A stretch of DNA of 64,000 bases from Mucilaginibacter paludis DSM 18603 (GTDB lineage: Bacteria > Bacteroidota > Bacteroidia > Sphingobacteriales > Sphingobacteriaceae): positions 2,746,432 to 2,810,431 of the forward strand of contig NZ_CM001403.1 in the NCBI RefSeq assembly GCF_000166195.2, written 5' to 3'. How positions within the stretch are numbered: position 1 is the stretch's first letter; each line of letters opens with the position of its first letter. This document shows, piece after piece, positions 55,919 to 64,000 of this stretch. The notes below the pieces were generated by a model. It had not been told where the DNA came from. It did no database searches and saw only the letters and a list, made by a program, of their open reading frames with translations. Both the position numbers and the translations under genes were made by a program.

Positions 55919-55965
55919 CTCCTGAGGCTGGGCTCGAACCAGCGACCCTCTGATTAACAGTCATA
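55919..55965 (-). pseudogene. 3' fragment of tRNA-Asn(GTT), attachment-site core
   Basis: The minus strand reads TGACTGTTAATCAGAGGG, then the T-arm GCTGG-TTCGAGC-CCAGC, acceptor strand CTCAGGA, discriminator G, and CCA. This is a perfect 3' part of a tRNA-Asn from the anticodon stem on. The sequence 5' of TGACTG is unrelated A/T-rich DNA, so the 5' half is absent. Integrases recombining in the anticodon loop leave such fragments. It lies between two oppositely oriented integrase genes. Confidence 0.72.
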
Positions 55966-56221
55966 TTTTACACATTATTGGTATTTTGCAATTAATTGTT
56001 ATGTATTGATAATCAACATTTTATACATATTTCAATATTGGATAATTTGTGATATTTTGCGATTTGTTGTCCATTTTTCTGCAAATTTTCTGCAAATAAT
56101 TCAATGATTTTTCTTACATTTGTATTAGTAAATCGCACTATAAATCAGCATTTTATCTCATTTATTGCGATGCTTATATTTTGTTTGTTTCTGCAAATTT
56201 ATACATTTAATTATTAAAATC

Positions 56222-57493
56222 ATGAAAGCAGAGGTTTCTTTATATCTGGACACAAGGCGGGCATTGAAAGATGGCAATTACCCTTTAAAACTACACGTTT
56301 ATTTTACCGCAAAAATGGAACGGTGGTATAAAACTGATTACAAATTGAGCAATGAACAGTTTGAACAATCTTATTTGGCTGCCAAGCCAAGAGGAGAACT
56401 TAAGGAACTTAAAATTGAGTTGGATGCTATTATACAAAAAGCGGCAGAACTGGCTAAGGATTTAGGTGATAGCTTTACTTTTGAAAAATTTGAACGCAAG
56501 ATGTTCCGTACCAAAGCAAGCGCCAATAATGTTATTGACCATTTTGCTGCTTATGTAAAGGTACTGGACAAAAATGAGCAGATCGGCACAGCTTCCAGTT
56601 ACAATTGCAGCATTAATTCTATTACGGCTTATTTGAGTGAGGGTAAAAAAAATCCGGTTACGTATATTCCTTTTACCGCACTTTCAGCCGAAGTTTTAAA
56701 TAAATATGAACAATGGATGATTTCCAAAAATAGTTCCAAAACAACAGTTGGCATTTATATGCGTAATTTAAGGGCGATCTTTAATAAAGCAATTGCAGCC
56801 GGGGACATTTCCCCTGAACTTTATCCCTTTAAAACCTATAAAATCCCTAACGGTAAAAATGTAAAAAAGGCGTTGGAAACACCTGATCTTAACGCTTTGT
56901 ATATTGCAGATGCCACAGATAGCTTTATGCTAAAGGCCAGGGATTTCTGGTTTTTCAGTTACCAGTGCAACGGAATGAATTTCAGGGATATTGCTGAATT
57001 AAGGTTTAAAGATATTCATGACACCTATTTTTCATTTTTAAGGCACAAGACGAAAAATACTACAAAGGAAGACCCGACACCTATTGTTGTTCCCTTGACC
57101 AGCTATATTAAAGATTTTATTAAAAAGTATGCCAACGAAAAAGGCAAGCCTAATGATTACTTGTTTCCCATATTCCAGACAGGCATGTCAGCAAAAGAGC
57201 GGCATCGAGTCAACCAAAATTTTATCCGGTTTGTAAACCAGCACATGCAAAAATTGGTCGATCAGTTAGGCTTATCATTTAAATTAGGCACGATGGTAGC
57301 CCGCCATTCATTCACTACCCAGGCAACCCGTACAATGGGGCTGGAATTTGCACAGGAAGCTTTGGGGCATACAACCATGAATACAACACAGAACTACTGG
57401 AAAGGCTTTGAAAATGATGCTAAAAAGAGCATGGCAGAAAAGCTTATGGAATTTACAGTAGCAAAACCAACAGTAACTCAAGAGGCCGTTTGA
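56222..57493 (+). CDS. Tyrosine recombinase of a second element
   Basis: A 423-residue integrase started at 56222 (MKAEVSLYLDTRRALKDGNY); the longer frame reads from A/T-rich DNA. Domains: arm-binding N-terminus, core-binding FAAYVKVLDKNEQIGTASSY, catalytic FFSYQCNGMNFRDIAELRF, TMVARHSFTTQATRTMG and ALGHTTMNTTQNYW with the nucleophile Tyr. The stop codon is the loop of a terminator hairpin. The 250 bp upstream hold three copies of TCTGCAAAT, candidate arm sites. It is distinct from the other integrase. Confidence 0.9.
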   Translation: MKAEVSLYLDTRRALKDGNYPLKLHVYFTAKMERWYKTDYKLSNEQFEQSYLAAKPRGELKELKIELDAIIQKAAELAKDLGDSFTFEKFERKMFRTKASANNVIDHFAAYVKVLDKNEQIGTASSYNCSINSITAYLSEGKKNPVTYIPFTALSAEVLNKYEQWMISKNSSKTTVGIYMRNLRAIFNKAIAAGDISPELYPFKTYKIPNGKNVKKALETPDLNALYIADATDSFMLKARDFWFFSYQCNGMNFRDIAELRFKDIHDTYFSFLRHKTKNTTKEDPTPIVVPLTSYIKDFIKKYANEKGKPNDYLFPIFQTGMSAKERHRVNQNFIRFVNQHMQKLVDQLGLSFKLGTMVARHSFTTQATRTMGLEFAQEALGHTTMNTTQNYWKGFENDAKKSMAEKLMEFTVAKPTVTQEAV

Positions 57494-57504
57494 AACGGCC
57501 TCTT
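57480..57504 (+). terminator. Intrinsic terminator with the stop codon in its loop
   Basis: AAGAGGCCGTT-TGA-AACGGCCTCTT, an 11-bp perfect stem. The loop TGA is the integrase stop codon. Confidence 0.72.
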
Positions 57505-57634
57505 ATCAATACCAACCTACTTGCGGCATATCGAAAACAAACAGGGAAGGACGCTTTTGACCCGCTATGCAATACGCCATGCAAGTCAAGAACACACCAT
57601 TCCATTTTCACCATGTAAGCAACCAAAAGCGGGA

Positions 57635-57718
57635 GCCGGGTAAATAGTCAAGGCCGGGCCACCGCTAAAAAACAAAACAAAATGGCCCGCTCTGCATGGC
57701 CTTTACTTTTTACCCGGC
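57635..57718. repeat. Long inverted repeat (84 bp, 21-bp arms)
   Basis: GCCGGGTAAATAGTCAAGGCC (57635-57655; 19 of 21 pairs) faces the complementary arm ending TTTACCCGGC (57698-57718). GGGCC/GGCCC at 57656-57660 and 57684-57688 can extend the stem. The surrounding 57505-58098 gap has no other gene I trust; a 75-codon frame at 57696 is not protein-like. It could be an oriT or single-strand origin of the second element, or a structured RNA. Confidence 0.45.
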
Positions 57719-58098
57719 GGTGGGCTATCTTCGCGGTACTGGTGAATATGGGATTTGGGAATTTTTACTACACCCAGTTTATCGTACCATCCATAAGAAC
57801 TCAAAACTCAAACCCCGCAACAAAAAAATCAAACTTTGCATAGGAAAGCCGAAGAGTTGGCTTTGGACAATCAAAGTCAATATCCGACTCATTATAATCT
57901 TCTGCTATTTCTTTAGAATTTAGCACCTTTAAATGATCCTAAAAATGGCCAGAATAGAATTTGCAACTATCTCACAATTAGCTACATTCAAAAAGCAATA
58001 AATAAATAACACTGCGATAAAAAATTTATTGCGCTGATTCAAAAATGGAGAATTAAATTTTAATTCGATACTATGACATTCCTGCTTATTTTTACAAG

Positions 58099-59667
58099 AT
58101 GCCATTACACGTCAATATTGAAGATTTATTAAACGCTCGTTCTGTTGAATCGGAACGGCTCGAATTTAAAGAGGGATGGAATCCTGATGCCATATACCGT
58201 TCAATTTGTGCTTTTGCGAATGATTTTGAAAATGTGGGTGGTGGCTATATTCTGATTGGCGTGGAAGAAGAAAGCGGGATTGCCAAGCGGCCCGTTGTAG
58301 GTTTAAGTGCCTCCAAGATTGCCTCTATTCAAAAAGAGATGATCGGGTATAATAACCTGATTAACCCCGTTTACCATCCTAAACTCTTTATTGAAACTGT
58401 GGATGGCCAGCAAATTTTAGTTATTTGGGTGCCCGGTGGCTCTAACCGCCCTTATGAAGTGCCTGAACAAATTACGGCCAAACAAAAAAGATACTCCTAT
58501 TATGTTCGTAGGTATGCCAGTTCTGCTGTTGCAGATATGGAAACTCAGCAAGAACTGATTAGTCTGGCCAACCAAATTCCCTTTGATGACCGCTCTAATC
58601 AATATGCCAGCATAGATGATATTTCAATGGTACTCATTCAGGATCATTTGCGTCTGATAGGCAGTAAATTGATGGAAGCTTCCGGTCAGCATACCAAAAC
58701 GGAGATATTAGAACAGATGCTCCTGGTTGATGGCCCGCCCGAACACCGCTTTCCCCGGAATGTGGCATTGATGATGTTTAATGAACACCCGGAAAAATTC
58801 TTCCCGGCCACCTGGGTGGATGTCGTGTATTTTCCAATGGGTGAAGGAGAATCGGAATTTCTTGAATACCCGCGTATTACAGGCCCCGTACCTGCTTTAA
58901 TCAGAAAGACACTGGAGTTATTAAAAACAAACTTTTTAAAGGAAAAAGTCATTAAGCAAGCTGACAAGGCCGAAGCAATCCGTATTTGGAATTACCCTTA
59001 CGCTGCACTGGAAGAAGCTGTGGCGAATGCATTATTTCATCGTGATTATCAACTGAGGGAGCAGGTTGAAATCCGGGTTTCACCGGAATCCATCGTGCTG
59101 CTTAATTATGGTGGCCCTGATCGCTCTATCCGTCAGGAAGATTTTATCAGCGGCAGGATAAGGCCGCGCCGTTACCGCAACCGCCGTTTAGGAGATTTTT
59201 TAAAGGAACTCGATTTAACGGAAGGCCGTGCTACAGGCATTCCCACTATTAAACGTGTTTTGGAACGTAATGGCTCTCCTGAACCATCTTTTCGCACAGA
59301 TGATGAACGTACCTTTTTCGAAGTAGAAATATTTTGTCATCCTGCTTTTAAAAACGATGTTGTTCTTATAGATGATGCCCAAAAGGAAGTGGCAAGTAAT
59401 AAGGAAGGTAATAGAGATGGTAATAGGGATGGTAATAGAGATGTTATTTTGTTATCCCCGAAACAAAAGGAAATATTAAACTTTTGTCAAAATCCCCAAA
59501 GCCGGGCAGATATATTCGATCACCTCGGCATTTCGAACCAGCCCAAAAATTACCGCCTGCATATTTTACCACTAATACAAGCTGGTTATATTACTCTTAC
59601 GGAACCTAATAAACTTTCCAGTAAATATCAAAAGTATCAAACCAGCAATACGGCTCCCACTACATGA
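58099..59667 (+). CDS. AlbA/Schlafen-like ATP-binding protein with C-terminal winged helix
   Basis: A 522-residue protein. The N-terminus is the AlbA_2 (DUF-type, Schlafen-like) domain: ESERLEFKEGWNPDAIYRSI, FANDFENVGGGYILIGVEEE. The middle has the HATPase-like ALEEAVANALFHRDYQ and LNYGGPDRSI region. The C-terminus (LSPKQKEILNFCQNPQSRAD) is a winged helix. Three 12-bp repeats (59407-59442) encode GNRDGNRDGNRD between them. These proteins regulate or restrict DNA in many defence islands; its target is unknown. Confidence 0.82.
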   Translation: MPLHVNIEDLLNARSVESERLEFKEGWNPDAIYRSICAFANDFENVGGGYILIGVEEESGIAKRPVVGLSASKIASIQKEMIGYNNLINPVYHPKLFIETVDGQQILVIWVPGGSNRPYEVPEQITAKQKRYSYYVRRYASSAVADMETQQELISLANQIPFDDRSNQYASIDDISMVLIQDHLRLIGSKLMEASGQHTKTEILEQMLLVDGPPEHRFPRNVALMMFNEHPEKFFPATWVDVVYFPMGEGESEFLEYPRITGPVPALIRKTLELLKTNFLKEKVIKQADKAEAIRIWNYPYAALEEAVANALFHRDYQLREQVEIRVSPESIVLLNYGGPDRSIRQEDFISGRIRPRRYRNRRLGDFLKELDLTEGRATGIPTIKRVLERNGSPEPSFRTDDERTFFEVEIFCHPAFKNDVVLIDDAQKEVASNKEGNRDGNRDGNRDVILLSPKQKEILNFCQNPQSRADIFDHLGISNQPKNYRLHILPLIQAGYITLTEPNKLSSKYQKYQTSNTAPTT

Positions 59668-59729
59668 AATTCTTTTAATAAAATTCATTTGCCGTCAGTT
59701 AAAAGGATTTATAATAGTGTCGTTATATG

Positions 59730-60488
59730 CTAAAGTTCAATGCATTTATCGGCATGATAGAGTAAATGCTCGTTGCGCTGAACATAGCCAAGCTGATTGG
59801 TTAGCAATTTTGTATGACCTATTTTAAACTCAGGAATATTTTGGTGATGATGCCCGTAAATCCAATAATCCGGCGTGGTATCTGAAATCAAATCATCCAA
59901 TATCGTTGCAAAAGCCTCGTTCAGGTAGTCTCCCTTATATTCAGGCGGGTAGTTCTTAAAAGTAGGAACATGATGCGTGACCACTACTTTTTTGCCCGGT
60001 GTATCTGCTTCCAAAGCGGAGCGTAAAAACGTAAGACTATTTGCATGAAAATCATTATAGTCAGGGATTTGAAAACGCTTCCCATCATAACTAATTTGAT
60101 AAAAATCATTCAGGCCACGTTCTATCCGCCAGCCATTTAACAGGCTTATGGACGACCATAAAGTGGAAAATAGCAACTGATGCGCGCCAATTTTTTTAAC
60201 CACATTATTTATCAATGACACATTACTTCTGATCTTTTCTTCAAATGACCCCGATCTGTTTGAAATATCACTTTGATAGTACTCGTGATTTCCTGGTATC
60301 CAATAGGTTGCTTCAAAGTAATCGCTGACATAATCAAAAAAGTCCTTTTGTTTGTCTATCCTGGTAAACAAAGTAACATCGCCAGCCAATATCAAAATGT
60401 CGCCTATGGGCTTAATGGGGTTAGCTTTTATATAGGCTTCATTTTGGGGAAACTCTAAATGAAGATCGGAGCAATATTGTAAAATCAT
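59730..60488 (-). CDS. Metallophosphoesterase
   Basis: A 252-residue calcineurin-like phosphoesterase with the metal motifs in order: QYCSDLHLE, ILAGDVTLF, IPGNHEYYQ, VTHHVPTFK and IYGHHHQN. No signal peptide, so cytoplasmic. The substrate is not predictable. It is monocistronic, with a 177-nt A/T-rich gap to the next gene. Confidence 0.9.
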   Translation of the reverse strand: MILQYCSDLHLEFPQNEAYIKANPIKPIGDILILAGDVTLFTRIDKQKDFFDYVSDYFEATYWIPGNHEYYQSDISNRSGSFEEKIRSNVSLINNVVKKIGAHQLLFSTLWSSISLLNGWRIERGLNDFYQISYDGKRFQIPDYNDFHANSLTFLRSALEADTPGKKVVVTHHVPTFKNYPPEYKGDYLNEAFATILDDLISDTTPDYWIYGHHHQNIPEFKIGHTKLLTNQLGYVQRNEHLLYHADKCIEL

Positions 60489-60665
60489 GGCGTTTCAAAA
60501 TTAGAAAAAGGGCGCTTTAAAATCCAATATTCAAGACAATTATCTGACTTAACTTTTTAAATACACTTATTTGTATTGCTTTTAAATTGGAACGATGTTA
60601 AAATAAGTTGACATAAAAATTACCATTACAGCAATAGCTTGTATTTCATGATTTCTCAATTAATC

Positions 60666-61313
60666 TTATTTCTTTGCCAAGATCTTAATCTGAAATTCAA
60701 TGGAATCCGAAATAGCTTGATCCTTTAAATTATCAAAGAACTTTCCTGATTTATACCGGACATCCCATAATGTTCGATCAATAACCAGCTTACCATTGGC
60801 TTTGACAATTCCGCCCTTAATTTCCATTATCGCCGAAAAAGTAACCGGGTGTGTGATACCCTTGATCGTTAGGTTCCCGGTAACTTTTTTATGCTCACCA
60901 TCTATCGATTCAACCTTAGTAATTACGATTGTAGAAAAAGGGAATCTTTTAACATCAAAAAAATCAGGATCTTTTAAGTGTTTAATAAGTTTATTATTCC
61001 TTCCGTAGTTTTTATCTTCAATTGTGTTCATGTCAATTTCAACCGTACCTCCCGTAAGTTGACCGTTTTCGATCATTAATTCTCCTTTTGATATATTGGC
61101 GTACCCGTCATGCTTCCCATGAACACTAGAACCTTCCCAGGTTATGACACTTTCCTTCGTATATATCATAAAATATTTTTTATCCCCAACATGTAAGGAT
61201 ATGGAGCTTGCCAATGTATTGGTTTCATTTTCCCCCGTTACAGGTCCACCGCAACCGAAGAAAAAAAGGGCAATAATTAAAATTAAATAGGTGGCATATC
61301 GCTTGTTGTTCAT
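60666..61313 (-). CDS. YceI-family lipoprotein
   Basis: A 215-residue lipoprotein (Cys at ALFFFGCGG). The YceI lipocalin-like barrel is clear: VHGKHDGYANISKGELMIEN, MNTIEDKNYGRNNKLIKHLK, PDFFDVKRFPFSTIVITKVE, GNLTIKGITHPVTF and IDRTLWDVRYKSGKF. YceI proteins bind isoprenoid-type lipids in the periplasm. Chromosomal, unrelated to the mobile elements. Confidence 0.92.
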   Translation of the reverse strand: MNNKRYATYLILIIALFFFGCGGPVTGENETNTLASSISLHVGDKKYFMIYTKESVITWEGSSVHGKHDGYANISKGELMIENGQLTGGTVEIDMNTIEDKNYGRNNKLIKHLKDPDFFDVKRFPFSTIVITKVESIDGEHKKVTGNLTIKGITHPVTFSAIMEIKGGIVKANGKLVIDRTLWDVRYKSGKFFDNLKDQAISDSIEFQIKILAKK

Positions 61314-61332
61314 AAGTAAATTGAGGCTTTTG

Positions 61333-62028
61333 TTAGTTCTGTAACATCAAATTTTTTAAATTTATACTTCCACAATGAATTTCTTTATCGCTTGATCCAG
61401 CGTTATTTTTTGACCCATCGATTTTTATACTATAATAAAGATCATGCCCTTTCAGGCTTAGTCCTGCTCGCAATACACCACTAAGTGCTCCTTGAGTCGT
61501 TTGGCTAAGTATGACAACATAAAAACCACTCGATGCCTTTGGGCTGATAATTCTTTTTAAAGATGACGGTTTATGAATACTATTATCTAAAAAGGATTTT
61601 AACCCGGCTAGACCATAGTCATACATTGCTTCTTTATTAATGGTCATCGTATCGGGTGGAATCAATACTCTATGGTATTTGCCGGGGAAGCCCGGAACCT
61701 CATAGGGGTCTGCCGGAAAATCGATGTTCAATTCCAGCGATTCATCAGTTTCATTGATCAATCTGGTCCAAAATATAATTCTAAAATATTTCTTCCCATT
61801 AGGGTCAGTGTATGGTCCACCTTTTGGAAAGCTGTTTTGTATGATCAGATGTTTACCGGTAGCATCAGTATATACATACTTAGCATGGTATTTTTCATTA
61901 GAATCGGTGGAAGGGCGGGTGTCTTTGGTTTCTGACTTCTTAATATCTTTATTTGGTGCAGTTTGCTTTTGTCCGCAGGCCGTGGAAAAAGTAAACGCAA
62001 TGAGTAAGGTGTAAAATGGTGTCTGCAT
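61333..62028 (-). CDS. Lipoprotein of unknown function
   Basis: A 231-residue protein started at 62028 (MQTPFYTLLIAFTFSTACGQ), which gives a lipobox at Cys18; the longer frame adds a non-signal extension. The body is beta-rich (KYFRIIFWTRLINETDESLE; SGFYVVILSQTTQGALSGVL). Not recognised. The YceI lipoprotein gene follows 19 nt downstream on the same strand, so the two may be one operon. Confidence 0.7.
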   Translation of the reverse strand: MQTPFYTLLIAFTFSTACGQKQTAPNKDIKKSETKDTRPSTDSNEKYHAKYVYTDATGKHLIIQNSFPKGGPYTDPNGKKYFRIIFWTRLINETDESLELNIDFPADPYEVPGFPGKYHRVLIPPDTMTINKEAMYDYGLAGLKSFLDNSIHKPSSLKRIISPKASSGFYVVILSQTTQGALSGVLRAGLSLKGHDLYYSIKIDGSKNNAGSSDKEIHCGSINLKNLMLQN

Positions 62029-62202
62029 CTTAATTCCGATAATATTATCAACGTTGTTCAGCGAAATTACTTCGAGATATTTCAGGGTTGGGAATTTGGA
62101 TTGTAAATAAAAATGTAAACTTTGTAAATAAAATATTGACATGATATGATGGCCGAAATCTTCTTTAACCAGGCATAGAACTACGACCCATAGCCGGTTG
62201 TC

Positions 62203-63678
62203 TTATCTCTTTGATGAGATCAGGGCCCGTGCGAAATTTAATTCGGTATCTATCCCTATTAAAATATCATTTATTTTTGGAGTTACCTGATAATCCGGTT
62301 CAACACCCCTGCCTTTGGTATAAGCGACAGCGTTGCTTGTTTTGATTAGTGGTATAGTCACTCTTATTTTAGTATTAGGTAAAACCAATCTGGCCGATTG
62401 ATGGGAAGTATTCCCTTCCATGGTGCCGCCGCTTTCTTCGCCGATAAATATTGCCCGTCCGTTGCCTTTCAGAAAAGCAGCGACCACCGCCGCCATAGAA
62501 CCTGACGCGCCATTGATCAGCACAAATAACTTCCCGGTATAATGATTGACATTAAGTGGCTGTTCCCCAAGCGAGGGCATATCGGCTTTTTTAAGGCTAT
62601 ACAAGCCGTTAGTTGTTTTACCGACCAGTGAATCAGCAAAAAAGAGGTCTTTACCGTTTTCCAGGTATTCAGCGACCGGTGCATACCCTTTAAACTTCAC
62701 TTCTGTAGATTCGAAATGCTGATACGGCCTTGTCAATAGATAAGTCAGCAGTTTTTCACCCGTCCCGTCGCCGCCCTCGTTATTTCTCAGGTCAAGGATC
62801 AAATTTTCCGTATGCCTTACCTTTAAGGTGGTAAAAACACTATCGTATAAAACAGCAAAGTCCTGTTTAAAGCGTGTCCGGTGCCATTTCAGAAAAGAGG
62901 AAATACGCAAATAAGCAATATTCTTTTCAAGGTATTTAAAGGCTAATGGTGCCTCCAATTTGTTTCTGCCGTAGAAAAATTTCATATAGGATCCATGATC
63001 GAGACCCGCGACCGTTGCGATCTTCTTTTTTGACCGGTCAGCTACGTCGATATATTCCAGGCGATAGGCGGTCGTATCTCCTATAAAGATCGGGTAATTC
63101 AGATCAAAAAGGTTTTCTTCTTCCGTCATACTATAGTCTTCCAGGTGACGGGTATTAAAGGTTTGAATGTACCCGTCCGATGGGATGGTGGGCAATAAGA
63201 TATCCAGCATTTCTTCAACTGTCTTTCCGTTGATAGATAGAATTTCCGATCCGGCCGGGATGGCACTGCCGGATGCTACCGTTTTGAGCACGTAAAACCT
63301 CCGGTCAATGATCTTTAAACAGAAAGGGAAATAATGATGCTTGTTTTCTAATGACCGGTAATAGGCTTTCGATGGTGTCGGGATCAAATGCTCATCATTC
63401 ACTTTAGCGCAGGTCTTAGTGATGAGTTTATAAAAGTCAGTTTCAGACTCAGGTTGTGCTAGCGATTTTAAATTATCATCTAAATATTGGCTCATGATCA
63501 AACTGTCCGTAAACCGGTAAAGACTTGAATAGGTAGTTTCTAAAGCTTTTCTGAGGATGCCGTAGTCCTCCTTTAACTCTTTTGGACTATAATTCAAGGG
63601 GGTATTTTGACAATTGCCCCAAAAAGCTTTTGCGATCAGCATGAGCGTCAACATTATTTTGTTTTTTAAATTCAGCAT
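62203..63678 (-). CDS. S41-family (tail-specific) protease, exported
   Basis: A 491-residue protein with a signal peptide (MLTLMLIAKAFWGNCQN; the Met at 63654 could also be the start). A PDZ-like region is near GSEILSINGKTVEEMLDILL, and NLILDLRNNEGGDGTGEKLL is the S41 start. The catalytic Ser lies in INGASGSMAAVVAAFLKG, then EESGGTMEGNTSH. It is a periplasmic or outer-membrane-attached protease of unknown substrate. Confidence 0.88.
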   Translation of the reverse strand: MLNLKNKIMLTLMLIAKAFWGNCQNTPLNYSPKELKEDYGILRKALETTYSSLYRFTDSLIMSQYLDDNLKSLAQPESETDFYKLITKTCAKVNDEHLIPTPSKAYYRSLENKHHYFPFCLKIIDRRFYVLKTVASGSAIPAGSEILSINGKTVEEMLDILLPTIPSDGYIQTFNTRHLEDYSMTEEENLFDLNYPIFIGDTTAYRLEYIDVADRSKKKIATVAGLDHGSYMKFFYGRNKLEAPLAFKYLEKNIAYLRISSFLKWHRTRFKQDFAVLYDSVFTTLKVRHTENLILDLRNNEGGDGTGEKLLTYLLTRPYQHFESTEVKFKGYAPVAEYLENGKDLFFADSLVGKTTNGLYSLKKADMPSLGEQPLNVNHYTGKLFVLINGASGSMAAVVAAFLKGNGRAIFIGEESGGTMEGNTSHQSARLVLPNTKIRVTIPLIKTSNAVAYTKGRGVEPDYQVTPKINDILIGIDTELNFARALISSKR

Positions 63679-63750
63679 CCGGTCGTTATCATTTCGTACA
63701 CATTTATCTATTAAAGACTGGTTTTAAAAAAATTGGTTACACAAAAAGGC

Positions 63751-64000
63751 TCATTCACTTCTCAAACTATCTGCCGGGTTAGCAAGCGCCGCTCTGATGG
63801 ATTGAAAGCTTACCGTGAGGATAGCGATCAACATGGCCGTTATACCCGCAGCGAAAAACATCCACCAACTGATATCGATCCGGTAAGCAAAGGTCTGCAG
63901 CCATTTTTGCACCCCCCACCAGGTAAAAGGCGTAATGATAAAAACCGCTAAAATCACCAGATAGATAAAATCCCTGCTCAATAGGGCGGCGAGCTGTGGG
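63751..64000 (-). CDS. FtsX/MacB-type ABC transporter permease, C-terminal end (partial)
   Basis: The last 82 residues are in the window; the gene enters from the right edge. LVILAVFIITPFTWWGVQKW and FFAAGITAMLIAILTVSFQS are the last two transmembrane helices, and AALANPADSLRSE is the typical cytoplasmic end (A..NP...LR.E) of MacB-like permeases. Part of an ABC exporter in the chromosome. Confidence 0.88.
   Translation of the reverse strand, partial: PQLAALLSRDFIYLVILAVFIITPFTWWGVQKWLQTFAYRIDISWWMFFAAGITAMLIAILTVSFQSIRAALANPADSLRSE

Noticed and set aside
55731..55964. Minus-strand 77-codon frame over the tRNA-Asn fragment
   Set aside because: Starts in non-coding DNA and reads through the tRNA fragment and terminator; its SPASGAK segment is typical tRNA-shadow sequence.
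57696..57923. 75-codon frame on the plus strand
   Set aside because: Begins inside one arm of the long inverted repeat, with no recognised motif and low-complexity composition.

Overview
The window looks like a Bacteroidota chromosome, most likely Sphingobacteriaceae (Mucilaginibacter/Pedobacter type). The reasons are the Bacteroides-style tra gene set (DUF4134, DUF4133, TraG/J/K/M/N), weak ribosome-binding sites, lipoproteins with short lipoboxes, YWARH-type tyrosine integrases and a YceI/S41/FtsX-permease flank. It is dominated by an integrative and conjugative element (ICE) that carries a defence-like cargo island.

Layout. Positions 1-1.8 kb (minus strand) hold a copper-type MbnP/MbnH pair and a small exported Cys protein. 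Positions 2.0-5.4 kb hold an XRE repressor, a small operon with a nonsense-broken exported gene, an IS1182-like insertion with an 8-bp target duplication, and three copies of one 20-bp inverted repeat that may be the repressor's operator. Positions 5.4-12.7 kb are the ICE regulatory and replication end: a Crp-type regulator, an RteC-like protein, a long structured RNA hairpin, a duplicated HTH-plus-primase module, and a C5 methyltransferase with an in-frame stop whose DNA also encodes a second recognisable protein in another frame. From 11.8 kb come MobC, a ~150-bp tandem repeat that is the likely oriT, the relaxase, and then the transfer operon to 26.4 kb. A giant methylase-helicase, a small methyltransferase, the coupling protein, an M23 peptidase and accessory proteins follow to 38.2 kb. 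Intrinsic-terminator hairpins sit inside the 5' ends of traF and the coupling-protein gene, which suggests attenuation control of transfer.

From 38.2 to 54.0 kb a ~15.8-kb cargo has been placed between a PH-domain gene and a small membrane-protein gene. Its edges are marked by two diverged ~112-bp copies of the same sequence. The cargo has a degenerate tRNA-like gene next to an HEPN nuclease, a VapBC pair, a PD-(D/E)xK-type protein, a helicase remnant, and a tightly packed five-gene operon (43.6-53.4 kb). That operon encodes a PD-(D/E)xK-like protein, a possible HEPN protein, a small unknown protein, an Mrr-STAND NTPase and a second HEPN protein. The STAND gene is cut by an IS110-family element with a candidate bridge RNA. 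I regard this operon as the best candidate for an undescribed, currently broken, antiphage system.

From 54.1 to 57.5 kb two tyrosine integrases point away from a 3' fragment of tRNA-Asn, which looks like a junction between two elements integrated at the same tRNA. From 58 kb on are a Schlafen/AlbA-type ATP-binding protein, a metallophosphoesterase, YceI and other lipoproteins, an S41 protease and the end of an ABC permease, which read as host chromosome or the second element.

All protein calls rest on motifs read by eye. No database search was possible.
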